Below are positions 18,080 to 26,244 of a DNA stretch of 64,000 bases, piece by piece. The stretch lies in contig JAPPFJ010000012.1 in NCBI GenBank assembly GCA_028877215.1, positions 1 to 64,000 on the forward strand, written 5' to 3'. Every line of letters begins with the position of its first letter. Positions within the stretch are counted from its first letter, which is position 1. A model generated the notes under the pieces. That model searched no databases and had not been told where the DNA came from. It worked only from the letters and a program-made list of their open reading frames with translations. The stretch is from Gemmatimonadota bacterium. Lineage in GTDB: Bacteria; Latescibacterota; UBA2968; GCA-2709665. Made by a program: the position numbers and the translations under genes.

Positions 18080-18696
18080 GCGCGCCGATTCGCATTCTGA
18101 TCGTAGACGACCACCCCGTCGTGCGGGACGGTCTGGCCGCGATGTTGAATACGCAGTCCGATTTCGAGGTGGTGGGAGAAGCCGGCGACGGCGAGGAGGC
18201 GGTGCGGAAGGTGGCCGATGACGACCCTGACGTACTGCTGCTGGACCTGGAGATGCCCGGGGTGGATGGTATCGAGACCCTACAGCGGTTAAAGCAAATG
18301 AACGTCCGTGCGCGGACGATTGTGTTCACCGTCTTTGACACAGACGACCGTATTGTTTCGGCGATGCGCGCGGGGGCGATGGGGTATTTGCTCAAGGGCG
18401 CGCCGAGAGAGGACGTGTTTCGCGCGGTGCGTGTCGTCAATGAGGGCGGGTCATTGCTGGAACCGGCGGTTGCATCCAGGTTTCTGGACAGCATCAACGA
18501 TCCGGATGCATTGACAACGCGGCAGAAGGAAGTGCTGAATCTGATTGCAACGGGCCTGCTGAACAAGGAAATCGCCGACCGTCTCTACATTTCCGAACGC
18601 ACCGTCAAGTTCCACGTCAGTGAAATCCTCGCAAAACTCGGCGCGGGAAACCGTACCGAAGCCGTCGCAATCGCGACTGAGAAGGGGTTGATATAG
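18076..18696 (+). CDS. NarL/LuxR-type response regulator
   Basis: 206 residues. The receiver domain has Asp11/Asp12, phospho-acceptor Asp57 (VLLLDLEMPG), Thr in VFTVFD and Lys in YLLKGA. The C-terminal LuxR helix-turn-helix runs from LTTRQKEVLNLIATG through NKEIADRLYISERTVKFHV. GGAG precedes the ATG. It overlaps the kinase gene by four bases, so they are cognate partners; the upstream QueA-like gene probably belongs to the same operon. Target promoters are not identifiable. Confidence 0.93.
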   Translation: MSAPIRILIVDDHPVVRDGLAAMLNTQSDFEVVGEAGDGEEAVRKVADDDPDVLLLDLEMPGVDGIETLQRLKQMNVRARTIVFTVFDTDDRIVSAMRAGAMGYLLKGAPREDVFRAVRVVNEGGSLLEPAVASRFLDSINDPDALTTRQKEVLNLIATGLLNKEIADRLYISERTVKFHVSEILAKLGAGNRTEAVAIATEKGLI

Positions 18697-19256
18697 GTGA
18701 CGCCGTTAGACAAGAGGAGGGAAACGGGTATTCGGCTCCTGAACTTGGGATTCCTGAGCACTTGGGCTCAGCCCGCCAATCCGTCGAGGAAGCGCATCTG
18801 AAGGTGGGGCGGACAATCCTGTATGCCCGCCCCAGGTATTCCTGTAGACAGCGCGTCGCTTTTTCCATGGTGGGAAACGTCGGCGAGTCGGGGCGTGCAT
18901 GGTCGTTGGATCGTAAGGCCCTGGGTCTATGAACGTGAGCAGACAGGAATGTCCGCTCCACCCTCTAAAACCTCTGTTCGTGTTATATCATATATCGTAT
19001 TTCCGGAGTACTGCTATCTAAGACGGAGACCGACCTGGGACCGGTGCGGTTGGCGTTCCAGGGAGCGAGGGCCTGACACGTTCATGAAATCTGACACCGG
19101 TTCGCAGAAGACATCATGTGCGAAGAGTTATCCAATGGCGAACGTCATAGGCGTTTCATTTCCGGAACGGCGCTTCAGGTATCCCTCATCTATCGCCGCA
19201 GTTCGTCTCCAACGTTCGCCATTGTCCGCCCTGACACACAAATTCTCGTGACGCAA
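18697..19256. other. Gene-free stretch containing degenerate repeats
   Basis: No credible gene. A GGGCGGACAATCCTGT / ACAGGAATGTCCGC near-inverted pair lies near 18810-18955. The block 18868-18925 (GGAAACGTCGGCGAGTCGGG... GTAAGGCCCT) recurs in degenerate form at 20386-20445. Reading frames here look repeat-derived rather than functional. Confidence 0.5.
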
Positions 19257-19284
19257 TTGACTTTCCGCCCTGATCCCGTATCTT
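19257..19284 (+). promoter_or_regulatory. Candidate promoter of the Rpn-type nuclease gene
   Basis: TTGACT at 19257-19262 and TATCTT at 19279-19284 with a 16-base spacer. The predicted start site near 19291 argues that the GTG at 19291 is not the normal start codon and favours the ATG at 19333. Confidence 0.4.
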
Positions 19285-19332
19285 GTCTACGTGGAGCCAC
19301 TCCCTCTGCTCCACGGCCCCGGGACATCCTGC

Positions 19333-20226
19333 ATGGCAGAATTCGATGCGATTTCCAAACACCTGATCCAAACCTATCCCGATGACTTTGTGGGTTTCAC
19401 CCTCGGGCGGGAGGACGTGGAGGTCCTTGAAGTCCTTGACACACAGCAGCCCACCGTTTCTGCAAACCACGCCGACAGCCTAATCCGCGTCCGCATCGAT
19501 GGCCGTGAGGCATTGGTCCACAACGAGTTTCAAACCGGCGACAGTACTGACCCGCCGATGCCGCGCCGCATGGCCGGCTATATCGGTCGAGCCATCGAAC
19601 GGCACGGCCTGCCAGTCTGTTCGAGCGTCATCTATCTGCGTCCCGATGCCGGCGGACGGGATCCGGGACAGTATTGGCAATCGCATCCGGGACATCAGGT
19701 GCTTGTGCGGTACCGGGTGATTCGGCTTAGTGAAGTGGATGGCCAACGGGTTCTCGATGCCGGACACGAGGGATTGATACCCTTTGCGCCGTTGATGAAG
19801 CGGCCTGAAGGAATGGCTTCACGGGCGTGGTTGCTTCACTGTTTGCGCACCGCTCACGCGCGTCCGATAGCGCCGCCGGCAAAAGCGGATTTCATGGCCG
19901 GCATGTCGTTGCTGAGCGGGTTGGTATACGCACCGGAAGCCATTTCCGATATCATCTCGAAGGAGGGCATGATGGATCTCTTACGTGAATCATCCTTTGC
20001 CCAATACCTCACCCGACAGGGCATTGAGCAAGGCATTGAACAAGGGCTCCGGGAGAGTATCCTCGCCGTACTGGAAGTTCGATTCGATCTCCCTCCGTCG
20101 CATCCATACGCCGAACGCATAGCGAACGTGGACGACACACAGGGTCTAAAGGCGTTGCATCGCGCGGCTGTTCAGGTATCCGGTCTGGACGCGTTCGGTC
20201 AATTGTTGGATGAAGAATCGGGATGA
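19333..20226 (+). CDS. Rpn/YadD-type PD-(D/E)XK nuclease family protein
   Basis: 297 residues from ATG 19333; an in-frame GTG at 19291 would add 14. The PD-(D/E)XK core shows an Asp in ADSLIRVRIDG and an E-x-Q variant in ALVHNEFQT, then PRRMAGYIGRAIERHG. The C-terminal QGIEQGIEQGLRE repeat is typical of Rpn recombination-promoting nucleases, long annotated as putative transposases. Rpn proteins are DNA endonucleases linked to RecA-independent recombination. It stands alone and is followed by a 17-bp perfect hairpin. Functional annotation is by motif only. Confidence 0.8.
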   Translation: MAEFDAISKHLIQTYPDDFVGFTLGREDVEVLEVLDTQQPTVSANHADSLIRVRIDGREALVHNEFQTGDSTDPPMPRRMAGYIGRAIERHGLPVCSSVIYLRPDAGGRDPGQYWQSHPGHQVLVRYRVIRLSEVDGQRVLDAGHEGLIPFAPLMKRPEGMASRAWLLHCLRTAHARPIAPPAKADFMAGMSLLSGLVYAPEAISDIISKEGMMDLLRESSFAQYLTRQGIEQGIEQGLRESILAVLEVRFDLPPSHPYAERIANVDDTQGLKALHRAAVQVSGLDAFGQLLDEESG

Positions 20227-20263
20227 ATTCCATTTCCTGAGTACCTTTCACCCTGAACGAGAA

Positions 20264-20300
20264 AACAGGACAATACACTTTGCAAGTGTATTGTCCTGTT
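20264..20300 (+). terminator. Perfect 17-bp hairpin downstream of the Rpn gene
   Basis: Arms of 17 bases (AACAGGACAATACACTT and its complement) are separated by TGC and followed by CTGATTTT. It lies between convergent genes (Rpn forward, btuC reverse), so it may terminate both; the T-run is weak. The rest up to 20583 is gene-free. Confidence 0.55.
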
Positions 20301-20583
20301 CTGATTTTGGCAGCATATGCCGACGGGATTCGGTTCATTGTGACCGTCTCACGTTGCGGTCAGATAGCGCCCTGTATTTTACTTATGGAGGAAACGGCAG
20401 CAGGTCGGGGCATGTCCGGTTTATGGATTGTAAGGCCCTCGCTCCGGAGACTGGTAGATCAAGTCGTGATTGAGGACAGATTGCCTTCGGTCGCAGACCA
20501 TTCGTGTCCGGTCTGGCGACTTGGGCTCTAATCCTGCCCATCCTGTCTATCCATGTAAGTCTTCGCCCTTTGACTTCAACTCG

Positions 20584-21651
20584 CTAAACCGTCTGGCTCA
20601 GGTTCTTCCGATGCAGGATGAACCAGATGACCACGGGTGCGCCGATGAGGGAGGTTACCGCATTCAGCGGAAGCACGTACTGGCTCCCCGGCAGATGGGC
20701 GAACAGATCGGACAGCAGCGCCAGCGTCGCCCCGAGGCAGATGACGGCGGGCATGAGCACACGGTGGTCCGACGTGTGCAGGAGACTGCGGCAAAGGTGC
20801 GGCACGGCCAGCCCCAGAAACGCGATGGGCCCGCAGAAGGCGGTGGTGGCGCCGGCGAGAACGGACGCGCTGACCAGGATCCACAGGCGCGCGCGTTTTA
20901 CGTTGAGCCCCATGCTTCTGGCGTAATTCTCTCCCAGCAGGAGCGCGTTGAGAGGCTTGATGCACAGCAGCGCCAGCAGGAGGCCGAACAGCGTCGTGCA
21001 GATTTGCACCGGTATCTGGCGCCACGTCACGCTGCCGAAACTGCCAAACGTCCACAGGATATACGACTGGATCTGTTCGGGAACGCTGAAGTAGATCAGA
21101 ATGCTGACGAATGCCGCCGTCGCGTATCCGAACATCAGGCCGAGGATGAGCAGCGTCATCACGCTGCTCACGCTGCGGGAAACCAGCAGCACGCACCCCA
21201 GAACGACAGCGGCGCCCAGGATAGCCGCGGCAGCCAGGCCGAGGTCGCCCACGAAGCCCAGTCCCGCGATCAGCACGCCACCTGCCGCGCCAGCCGACAA
21301 CACCACGATGGCCACGCCGAGACTGGCGCCGGCGCTGATGCCGAGCACGAACGGATCGGCGAGCGGATTGCGGAACAGCGTCTGCATCTGCAGGCCGCTG
21401 ACGGCCAGCGCGGCGCCGGCGAGCACACCCGTGATGGCACGCGGCAGGCGGATCGTGTGAATGATGATGGGCCATGCGGGAGATCCCGTCTCCCTCCCCA
21501 GGAGAACGTCGAACAGTCCGGCCAGGGGAATGCGGACCGATCCGAGCGACAGGCTCAGACCGAACGCGATCAACAGCAGCAGGAACAACCCCGGCACGAT
21601 GATCGTGCGCCGTGGTCCATCGGGCGCTTCGTTTCTCTGTTCAGATCTCAT
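20584..21651 (-). CDS. btuC: FecCD-family ABC transporter permease, probable cobalamin permease
   Basis: 355 residues with about ten membrane helices (VPGLFLLLLIAFGLSLSLG at the start). FecCD/BtuC motifs include RLPRAITGVLAGAALAVSGL, NPLADPFVLGISAGAS and the cytoplasmic GLNVKRARLW, and the chain ends VVIWFILHRKNL. Longer in-frame starts exist, but the ATG at 21651 overlaps the ATPase stop as ATGA. B12 and siderophore permeases are hard to distinguish by sequence; the cobalamin gene neighbourhood favours B12. A binding-protein candidate lies at 31885-33000. Confidence 0.88.
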   Translation of the reverse strand: MRSEQRNEAPDGPRRTIIVPGLFLLLLIAFGLSLSLGSVRIPLAGLFDVLLGRETGSPAWPIIIHTIRLPRAITGVLAGAALAVSGLQMQTLFRNPLADPFVLGISAGASLGVAIVVLSAGAAGGVLIAGLGFVGDLGLAAAAILGAAVVLGCVLLVSRSVSSVMTLLILGLMFGYATAAFVSILIYFSVPEQIQSYILWTFGSFGSVTWRQIPVQICTTLFGLLLALLCIKPLNALLLGENYARSMGLNVKRARLWILVSASVLAGATTAFCGPIAFLGLAVPHLCRSLLHTSDHRVLMPAVICLGATLALLSDLFAHLPGSQYVLPLNAVTSLIGAPVVIWFILHRKNLSQTV

Positions 21652-22724
21652 CCCGTTGTTCCAGACTCCCGTAGTGTATCTATTCCATATTCGCATTTGA
21701 TCGCCGTGATTAAGTCGTATATGGAATGGAATTCCATCGTGTTTCCGTCGCGTTCGAAACGCCAGGCTCCATTTTCGCCGTCCGGGATGTCGATGCGGCA
21801 CCCGGATGCCGCGTCACGCACCTGAAATCCCGCCCTCTCGAGCGCCCGCCTCGTCCAATACGCGTGCCGCCCCGTTCCCGTAACTTCGACCGCGGCCCCC
21901 CCGCGCTCTGTGGTGAGCCTGAACGCGCCCGAATCGGCGTCAAAACGTACGCCATCGCTCCCGAACGCCGCTTCAAAAGCGCCATTGAGGACCAGGTCCT
22001 CCGGCGCACCGGTGTGCAATGCGCCTTCAGACGGTAAGAGATAGATGCGGTCCGCGCAGCGAAGCGCCAGATCCAGGTCGTGCGTGGAGAGGAAGATGGC
22101 TTTCCGGGTCGTGTGTGCGAGATTTCTCAATAGAGCCATGATTTCCACGCGACGGGGCAGATCGAGAAAAGCCGTGGGTTCATCCAGGATCATCAGGTCC
22201 GGCTGCTGCGCCAGCGCGCGCGCGATCATCACCCTCTGGCGCTCGCCATCGCTGAGTTCGGCCACGTTGCGGTGTTCCAGGTCCCCCGCCCCAGCCGCGC
22301 GAATCGCCCATGAAACGGCATGGCTGTCTTCGTGGGTGAAGCGTCCGATCCAATCGGTGTGGGGATATCGTCCCAGGCCGATCAGATCGCGCACCGTCAT
22401 GGCACCCGCGCTGACACGGTCCGTGAGCACAACGCTGAGCAGTTGGGCGACTTCCGTCGCGGACATTTCCACGATACCTTTCCCCGCGATGTGGACTTCG
22501 CCGTTCAGCGGCGGCTGCATCCCGGCGAGCGTGCGCATGAGCGTGGATTTTCCCGCGCCGTTGGGACCCAGCAGACAGACGAATTCACCGTGATCGAGCG
22601 TCACGTCGATTTCGCTGGCCACAACGCGGGGCGGACGGCGACCACTCTTGTAACCGATGGACAGATCCCGCGCCGTAAGAATCGCCTCAGTCACCGCGTC
22701 TCCGGTAGAATCAAAAGGCTTCAC
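21648..22724 (-). CDS. btuD: ABC transporter ATPase, probable cobalamin importer, with C-terminal extension
   Basis: 358 residues. Walker A GPNGAGKST, signature LSDGERQR, Walker B LMILDEPT and H-loop STHD are all intact, and GLGRYPHTDW is typical of FecE/BtuD-type ATPases. After about residue 255 there is a roughly 100-residue extra domain (from RLTTERGGAAVEVTG to the end) beyond the usual BtuD length. A regulatory or ligand-sensing role for it is only a guess. The gene overlaps btuC by four bases. Upstream lies a MITE-like repeat and a HicBA-like pair that separate it from the rest of the B12 locus. Confidence 0.88.
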   Translation of the reverse strand: MKPFDSTGDAVTEAILTARDLSIGYKSGRRPPRVVASEIDVTLDHGEFVCLLGPNGAGKSTLMRTLAGMQPPLNGEVHIAGKGIVEMSATEVAQLLSVVLTDRVSAGAMTVRDLIGLGRYPHTDWIGRFTHEDSHAVSWAIRAAGAGDLEHRNVAELSDGERQRVMIARALAQQPDLMILDEPTAFLDLPRRVEIMALLRNLAHTTRKAIFLSTHDLDLALRCADRIYLLPSEGALHTGAPEDLVLNGAFEAAFGSDGVRFDADSGAFRLTTERGGAAVEVTGTGRHAYWTRRALERAGFQVRDAASGCRIDIPDGENGAWRFERDGNTMEFHSIYDLITAIKCEYGIDTLRESGTTG

Positions 22725-22725
22725 A

Positions 22726-23136
22726 TCAACACCCCAAGGCGCTCAACAGTCCGTTGTAAAAGTTGCTCTGCAGGCGAGGCCGAGTCATTGTGGCCGAAGA
22801 CAAGGCGCGCGACCGAGTCGAATCGGTGGATTCGGGGAGGGAGCGTAACGCAATAGCTCGGACGTAAGGGCCGGCCGCAGCCCGGATGATCTTTTTCAAC
22901 GGGCTGTCAAGGTCGTACTCTTCCCACCGAGCTTGACGCTCGACGATTGACTTGAGCGTACCCACTGCAAAGGTCTGATTCATGTTGTGCAGGTGGACAG
23001 TTGTCATTCTCCCATCCGCGTGTACAAAAAAACGGGTCGCGCCTTTCCTTCTGTATTCGCGAAACCCGTCTCTGTTTAGTGCCCGAATCAATCTGCGTGC
23101 CGTCAGTGAACGAAGCCTGCGATAATCAATAGCCAT
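22726..23136 (-). CDS. hicA: HicA-like toxin relative with repeat-derived C-terminal tail
   Basis: 136 residues. Residues 1-75 follow the HicA plan (LIRALNRDGFREYRRKGATR, then TTVHLHN and GTLKSIVERQARW). The catalytic His of the usual GSH motif is replaced: the position reads KGATR. Residues about 75-136 are translated from the MITE-like repeat at 22738-22912, so the gene has been extended by insertion and runs to the stop at 22726, two bases from btuD. HicA proteins normally cut mRNA and are neutralised by HicB. Here activity is doubtful. The start follows the hicB stop as TGATATG. Confidence 0.7.
   Translation of the reverse strand: MAIDYRRLRSLTARRLIRALNRDGFREYRRKGATRFFVHADGRMTTVHLHNMNQTFAVGTLKSIVERQARWEEYDLDSPLKKIIRAAAGPYVRAIALRSLPESTDSTRSRALSSATMTRPRLQSNFYNGLLSALGC
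22738..22912 (-). repeat. MITE-like element, copy 1 (inverted ends TGACAGCCCGTTG / AACAGTCCGTTG)
   Basis: About 175 bp. Its left end on the minus strand reads TGACAGCCCGTTGAAAAAG and its right end, inverted, AACAGTCCGTTGTAAAAG. Internal blocks GCATCCGGGCT-like, GGCCGGCCC and GCGTTACGCTCCCTCCCCG recur at 56682-56832 and partly at 35930-36007. No transposase is encoded. Confidence 0.78.
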
Positions 23137-23137
23137 A

Positions 23138-23407
23138 TCAGATGGCTACAGTGACCATGGGCACGTCGCTGACCTCAATCTGTGAAGATGGCTCGGATGG
23201 GATCTCTTCTCCGTTTTCCAACAGGTACGCAACAAGAAGATCAACCGCGTTCCTTAAGTTCTCCAGGGCTTCTTTTTCAGTCTTTCCCCAGCTAGCTGCC
23301 CCTTTATGTTCCAACGCGGGAATATAAGCTCGCCACACCGCATTTGATTCCGGCTCATCAGGCCATCTGTCTCTCTCAAGGACTGCCTTAAACAAATATG
23401 TTTTCAT
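23138..23407 (-). CDS. hicB: HicB-family antitoxin
   Basis: 89 residues from the ATG at 23407 (GAGG five bases upstream; a longer in-frame start at 23446 lacks such support). The partial RNase-H-like HicB fold is seen in TYLFKAVLERD, VWRAYIPALEHKGAASWG and TEKEALENLRNAVDLL. It lacks an added ribbon-helix-helix domain. HicB proteins neutralise HicA and often autoregulate the operon. It lies directly upstream of the hicA-like gene with one intervening base. Confidence 0.75.
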   Translation of the reverse strand: MKTYLFKAVLERDRWPDEPESNAVWRAYIPALEHKGAASWGKTEKEALENLRNAVDLLVAYLLENGEEIPSEPSSQIEVSDVPMVTVAI

Positions 23408-23607
23408 TTTAACCTCAGTTCGTACTATACCATTGCCGATGCGCAAATGAACGGATCTTTCTCGACTCGCCAGTCTTCTGGTGCCCAGCAGGTCAGGCCG
23501 TCCGTTATAAGATCTCGACAGATGACGTGTCGTGCATTTGAAACAGCCTGCAAATAATAGCGGACTGTCTGTTGAAAGTCAACGAATGGAAAGTTTTCGC
23601 GCGGCCA

Positions 23608-25197
23608 TTATTTCGCCAGCACCATCTTGCGCGACACCACGTCCGTCCCCGCCTGAAGCCGATACAGGTACACGCCCGTACTCACCGGCCGTCCGGCAGC
23701 GTCGCGGCCATCCCACGTGACCGTATAGCTTCCCGCGGGCTGGAACCGTCGAACCAGCAGTCGGACCTCCTGGCCCAACAGGTTGTAGATCGCCAGTTTC
23801 ACGTTGACCGCTTTTTCCAGGGAATAGCGTATGGTTGTCGCGGGGTTGAACGGATTCGGACGGTTGGGGTCCAACGATGAAGCAAGCCGGCTGACGGCGT
23901 TTACGTCGCCATTCAGATTGACCTCATACGTCACGCGCCTGCCGGGCATCAGCGGAATGCTGCTCCAGCTGGCGATGGTCTCTCCTTCTTCACGACGCAC
24001 GCGCGCCCGGTACATGCCGTTTACGCGGCGCTGTTCGTCCGGCGTGACTCTCACCACGGCGCGCCCCGTATCATCAGTGGTCTTGCGCCACGCAAAGACA
24101 GGCGCACGTCCGGAAATCGAACGCGAAACCTCGACGGTCAGGCCCCCCGGATCGCCATCGCCCACAATTTGCACATCCACCTGGGCGACGTCTTCGAATG
24201 CGATATCGCTCTCCAGATAGATGCCTGCTCCCACGATAAAGGTCTGTCCGAAAACGTTGACCGGGATCACATAGCTCAGCTTGGGCGACCTGGTGTCCTC
24301 ATCTCCGATGATCGCGGGATTGTCCCAATAGTACTTGACAAAACCGCCCCCTGCTTCGGCCTTCGCAATGATCTCCTGTACGATCTTGAGGCCGTTGACG
24401 TCCTCGACGTCGATCATGTTCTCGCCTATCAGACTGAGGTCTGCGGTCCCATGAAAGATCAGGTAGCCCGAGGAGTTTATGACGAAGATGTAGATCGAAC
24501 CGTGTTTGAAGTCCTCGCCCTCGGTCCTGATTGCGGCCTGCACGGTTGCCAGGTAGGGATAGCCCTTTTCCTCGATGATGGGTACCAGGACTCTCAGACC
24601 TTCCACAAAGGCTTTCAGCGATGCCCTGTCCTTGACGTCCCGGGCCGTCACTTCCAGTAGCTCAAAGATATTCGGCTCGGCGTCGACGTCCGAAAGATCC
24701 ATATGAAAGCCGCCGACAAGGATGAAGTCATCTCCGCGAATGGCAACGGGAACCGCGTAGGCAAGTCTGGATGGTTCGTCGTCTTCCACGGCCGGATCGT
24801 CCCAGTAGTACTCGATGAACCCGCCGCCGTCATCGGCCGCGGAGAGCATGTCCCGGACAAACTTTGTGCCCCGGTCATCCTCGAGATCGAGGATATTTAT
24901 GTCCTCGAACTTCACGTCGGCCGCGTGAAAGCTCACCACGCCCTCCGGGGTCAGAATGACGAGATAGACCGGGCCGTCTTTCCAGTCGACTTCCGACCTG
25001 AATGCCTCCACCAGTCGCCCGACGGCGGCGTAGTCGGCGGCGCTCTCGAGGGAGTCCCGGGCCGCGTCTACAAACGCCATCAGGGTCTCTCTGTCTACAA
25101 CTTCGTGCGCGCGCACCCCGTCGTCGTGAGCGCACGCAGGTGTTGAGAAGAAAAAGAGAGCCGCCAGCCCCAGCGCAGCGATCAGAGATTTCATCAT
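23608..25197 (-). CDS. Exported double Cache-domain protein with FlgD/T9SS-like C-terminal domain
   Basis: 529 residues. The signal peptide MMKSLIAALGLAALFFFS is followed by ACAHDDG. Two Cache-like modules are repeated: about 25-190 with GGGFIEYYWDDPAVEDDE, and about 195-360 with GGGFVKYYWDNPAIIGDE. A beta-rich linker follows, then a C-terminal FlgD Ig-like sorting domain starting NPFNPATTIRYSLEK and ending VVSRKMVLAK, typical of FCB-group secreted proteins. Cache domains usually sense small ligands in receptors; as free secreted cargo without a transmembrane signalling part this is unusual. It sits inside the cobalamin region, downstream of cbiB, but a B12 role is not shown. Confidence 0.82.
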   Translation of the reverse strand: MMKSLIAALGLAALFFFSTPACAHDDGVRAHEVVDRETLMAFVDAARDSLESAADYAAVGRLVEAFRSEVDWKDGPVYLVILTPEGVVSFHAADVKFEDINILDLEDDRGTKFVRDMLSAADDGGGFIEYYWDDPAVEDDEPSRLAYAVPVAIRGDDFILVGGFHMDLSDVDAEPNIFELLEVTARDVKDRASLKAFVEGLRVLVPIIEEKGYPYLATVQAAIRTEGEDFKHGSIYIFVINSSGYLIFHGTADLSLIGENMIDVEDVNGLKIVQEIIAKAEAGGGFVKYYWDNPAIIGDEDTRSPKLSYVIPVNVFGQTFIVGAGIYLESDIAFEDVAQVDVQIVGDGDPGGLTVEVSRSISGRAPVFAWRKTTDDTGRAVVRVTPDEQRRVNGMYRARVRREEGETIASWSSIPLMPGRRVTYEVNLNGDVNAVSRLASSLDPNRPNPFNPATTIRYSLEKAVNVKLAIYNLLGQEVRLLVRRFQPAGSYTVTWDGRDAAGRPVSTGVYLYRLQAGTDVVSRKMVLAK

Positions 25198-25263
25198 GGT
25201 CGCCTTTCTAATGGAAGTCCGTGGATCACGATGGGCATGGCAGACCAAGATAGCGGCGGGACC

Positions 25264-26244
25264 TCAGAAAGTCAACCCGTGCGGGCGCAAAATGAACAAA
25301 CATGCCGCCGCCACGCCTGTCGCGAACAGACTGGTGACAATGATAAACGCGCACATGCGGCGCATGTCCCCGGGCTGTCCGCCTTCAGGATCGGACCCCT
25401 CGCCGAGCCAGTGGTCAGTTATCTGCTTTCCATCCTGCCAGATGGGACCCACCAGACGCCGCTGCAGCGCGCCGGCGGCCGTTGCCTCGCTCCAGCCGGA
25501 ATTCGGGCCGGGAACGATCGCGTGCTGCCGCCAACCGGCAAGCAGCGCCTTGCGGGCGGAACATCCGGGCAGGATGAAGGCGACCGCCACCATCCCAAGA
25601 TAGGTCAATCTTGCCGGGACATAGTTGAGCATGTCGTCCATCCGGGCGCCGCACCAGCCGAAGTAACGGTATTGCGGTGTCCTGAATCCCACCATGGAGT
25701 CCATGGTACTCACCACCTTGAAGAAGACGATCCCCGGAAGTCCCAGAACCACGTACCAGAAGATTGGCGAAACAAACCCGTCCACCGCGTTCTCGCTCAA
25801 GCTCTCCATACCCGCCCGCCGGCAGGCCACGGCATCCATTCTCCGGGTATCCCGGCCGACGAGCATCGATACCGCCCTTCGCGCGCCATCCGGATCGGCG
25901 GCGCGATCGATGGCCATCCCGTGTCTGCACAGGTCCTTGAGCGCAATCATACTAAAAATAATATATGCCTGGAAGATCCATCCGATATCGTATTGGAAAT
26001 GACTCAAAACCATCGCCAACCCACAGATAAGCCCAATCCAGAACGCGGAGAGGAGCAACATCAGCATACATCCGCCCGCGTAGCCGCCCAGGCCGAGACG
26101 GCGCAGCATCCGTTCGAAAATGGAGAGCGTACCACCCATCAGACGAATGGGGTGCCACGCAAAGACCGGGTCCCCGAACAGCCCGTCCAGAAACACCGCG
26201 AAGAGGAGAAGAATCGGGTCAGGCGCAAGCAGGATCAGGTCCAT
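25264..26244 (-). CDS. cbiB: Adenosylcobinamide-phosphate synthase CbiB/CobD
   Basis: 326 residues, membrane protein. Family motifs include LDGLFGDPVFAWHPIRLMGG at the N-terminus, ENAVDGFVSPIFWYVVLG, TMDSMVGFR, YFGWCGARMDDMLNYVPARL and PGPNSGWSEATAAGAL. CbiB joins cobyric acid with (R)-1-amino-2-propanol phosphate to give adenosylcobinamide phosphate. The ATG at 26244 overlaps the cbiZ stop by 10 bases; the ATG at 26256 is also possible. Paired with CbiZ it forms a cobinamide salvage route: CbiZ cuts off the aminopropanol arm and CbiB rebuilds it. Confidence 0.93.
   Translation of the reverse strand: MDLILLAPDPILLLFAVFLDGLFGDPVFAWHPIRLMGGTLSIFERMLRRLGLGGYAGGCMLMLLLSAFWIGLICGLAMVLSHFQYDIGWIFQAYIIFSMIALKDLCRHGMAIDRAADPDGARRAVSMLVGRDTRRMDAVACRRAGMESLSENAVDGFVSPIFWYVVLGLPGIVFFKVVSTMDSMVGFRTPQYRYFGWCGARMDDMLNYVPARLTYLGMVAVAFILPGCSARKALLAGWRQHAIVPGPNSGWSEATAAGALQRRLVGPIWQDGKQITDHWLGEGSDPEGGQPGDMRRMCAFIIVTSLFATGVAAACLFILRPHGLTF

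Noticed and set aside
19333..20226. True transposase annotation for the Rpn-type gene
   Set aside because: The E-x-Q nuclease motif and IEQGIEQG tail fit Rpn nucleases; there are no inverted repeats or target duplications bounding the gene.
20470..21825. A 451-codon plus-strand frame opposite btuC
   Set aside because: Rich in Gln, Arg and His and without domain features; it is the antisense of the conserved permease.
22738..22912. Possible insertion sequence
   Set aside because: It has inverted ends but is only about 175 bp and encodes no transposase, so it is better described as MITE-like.
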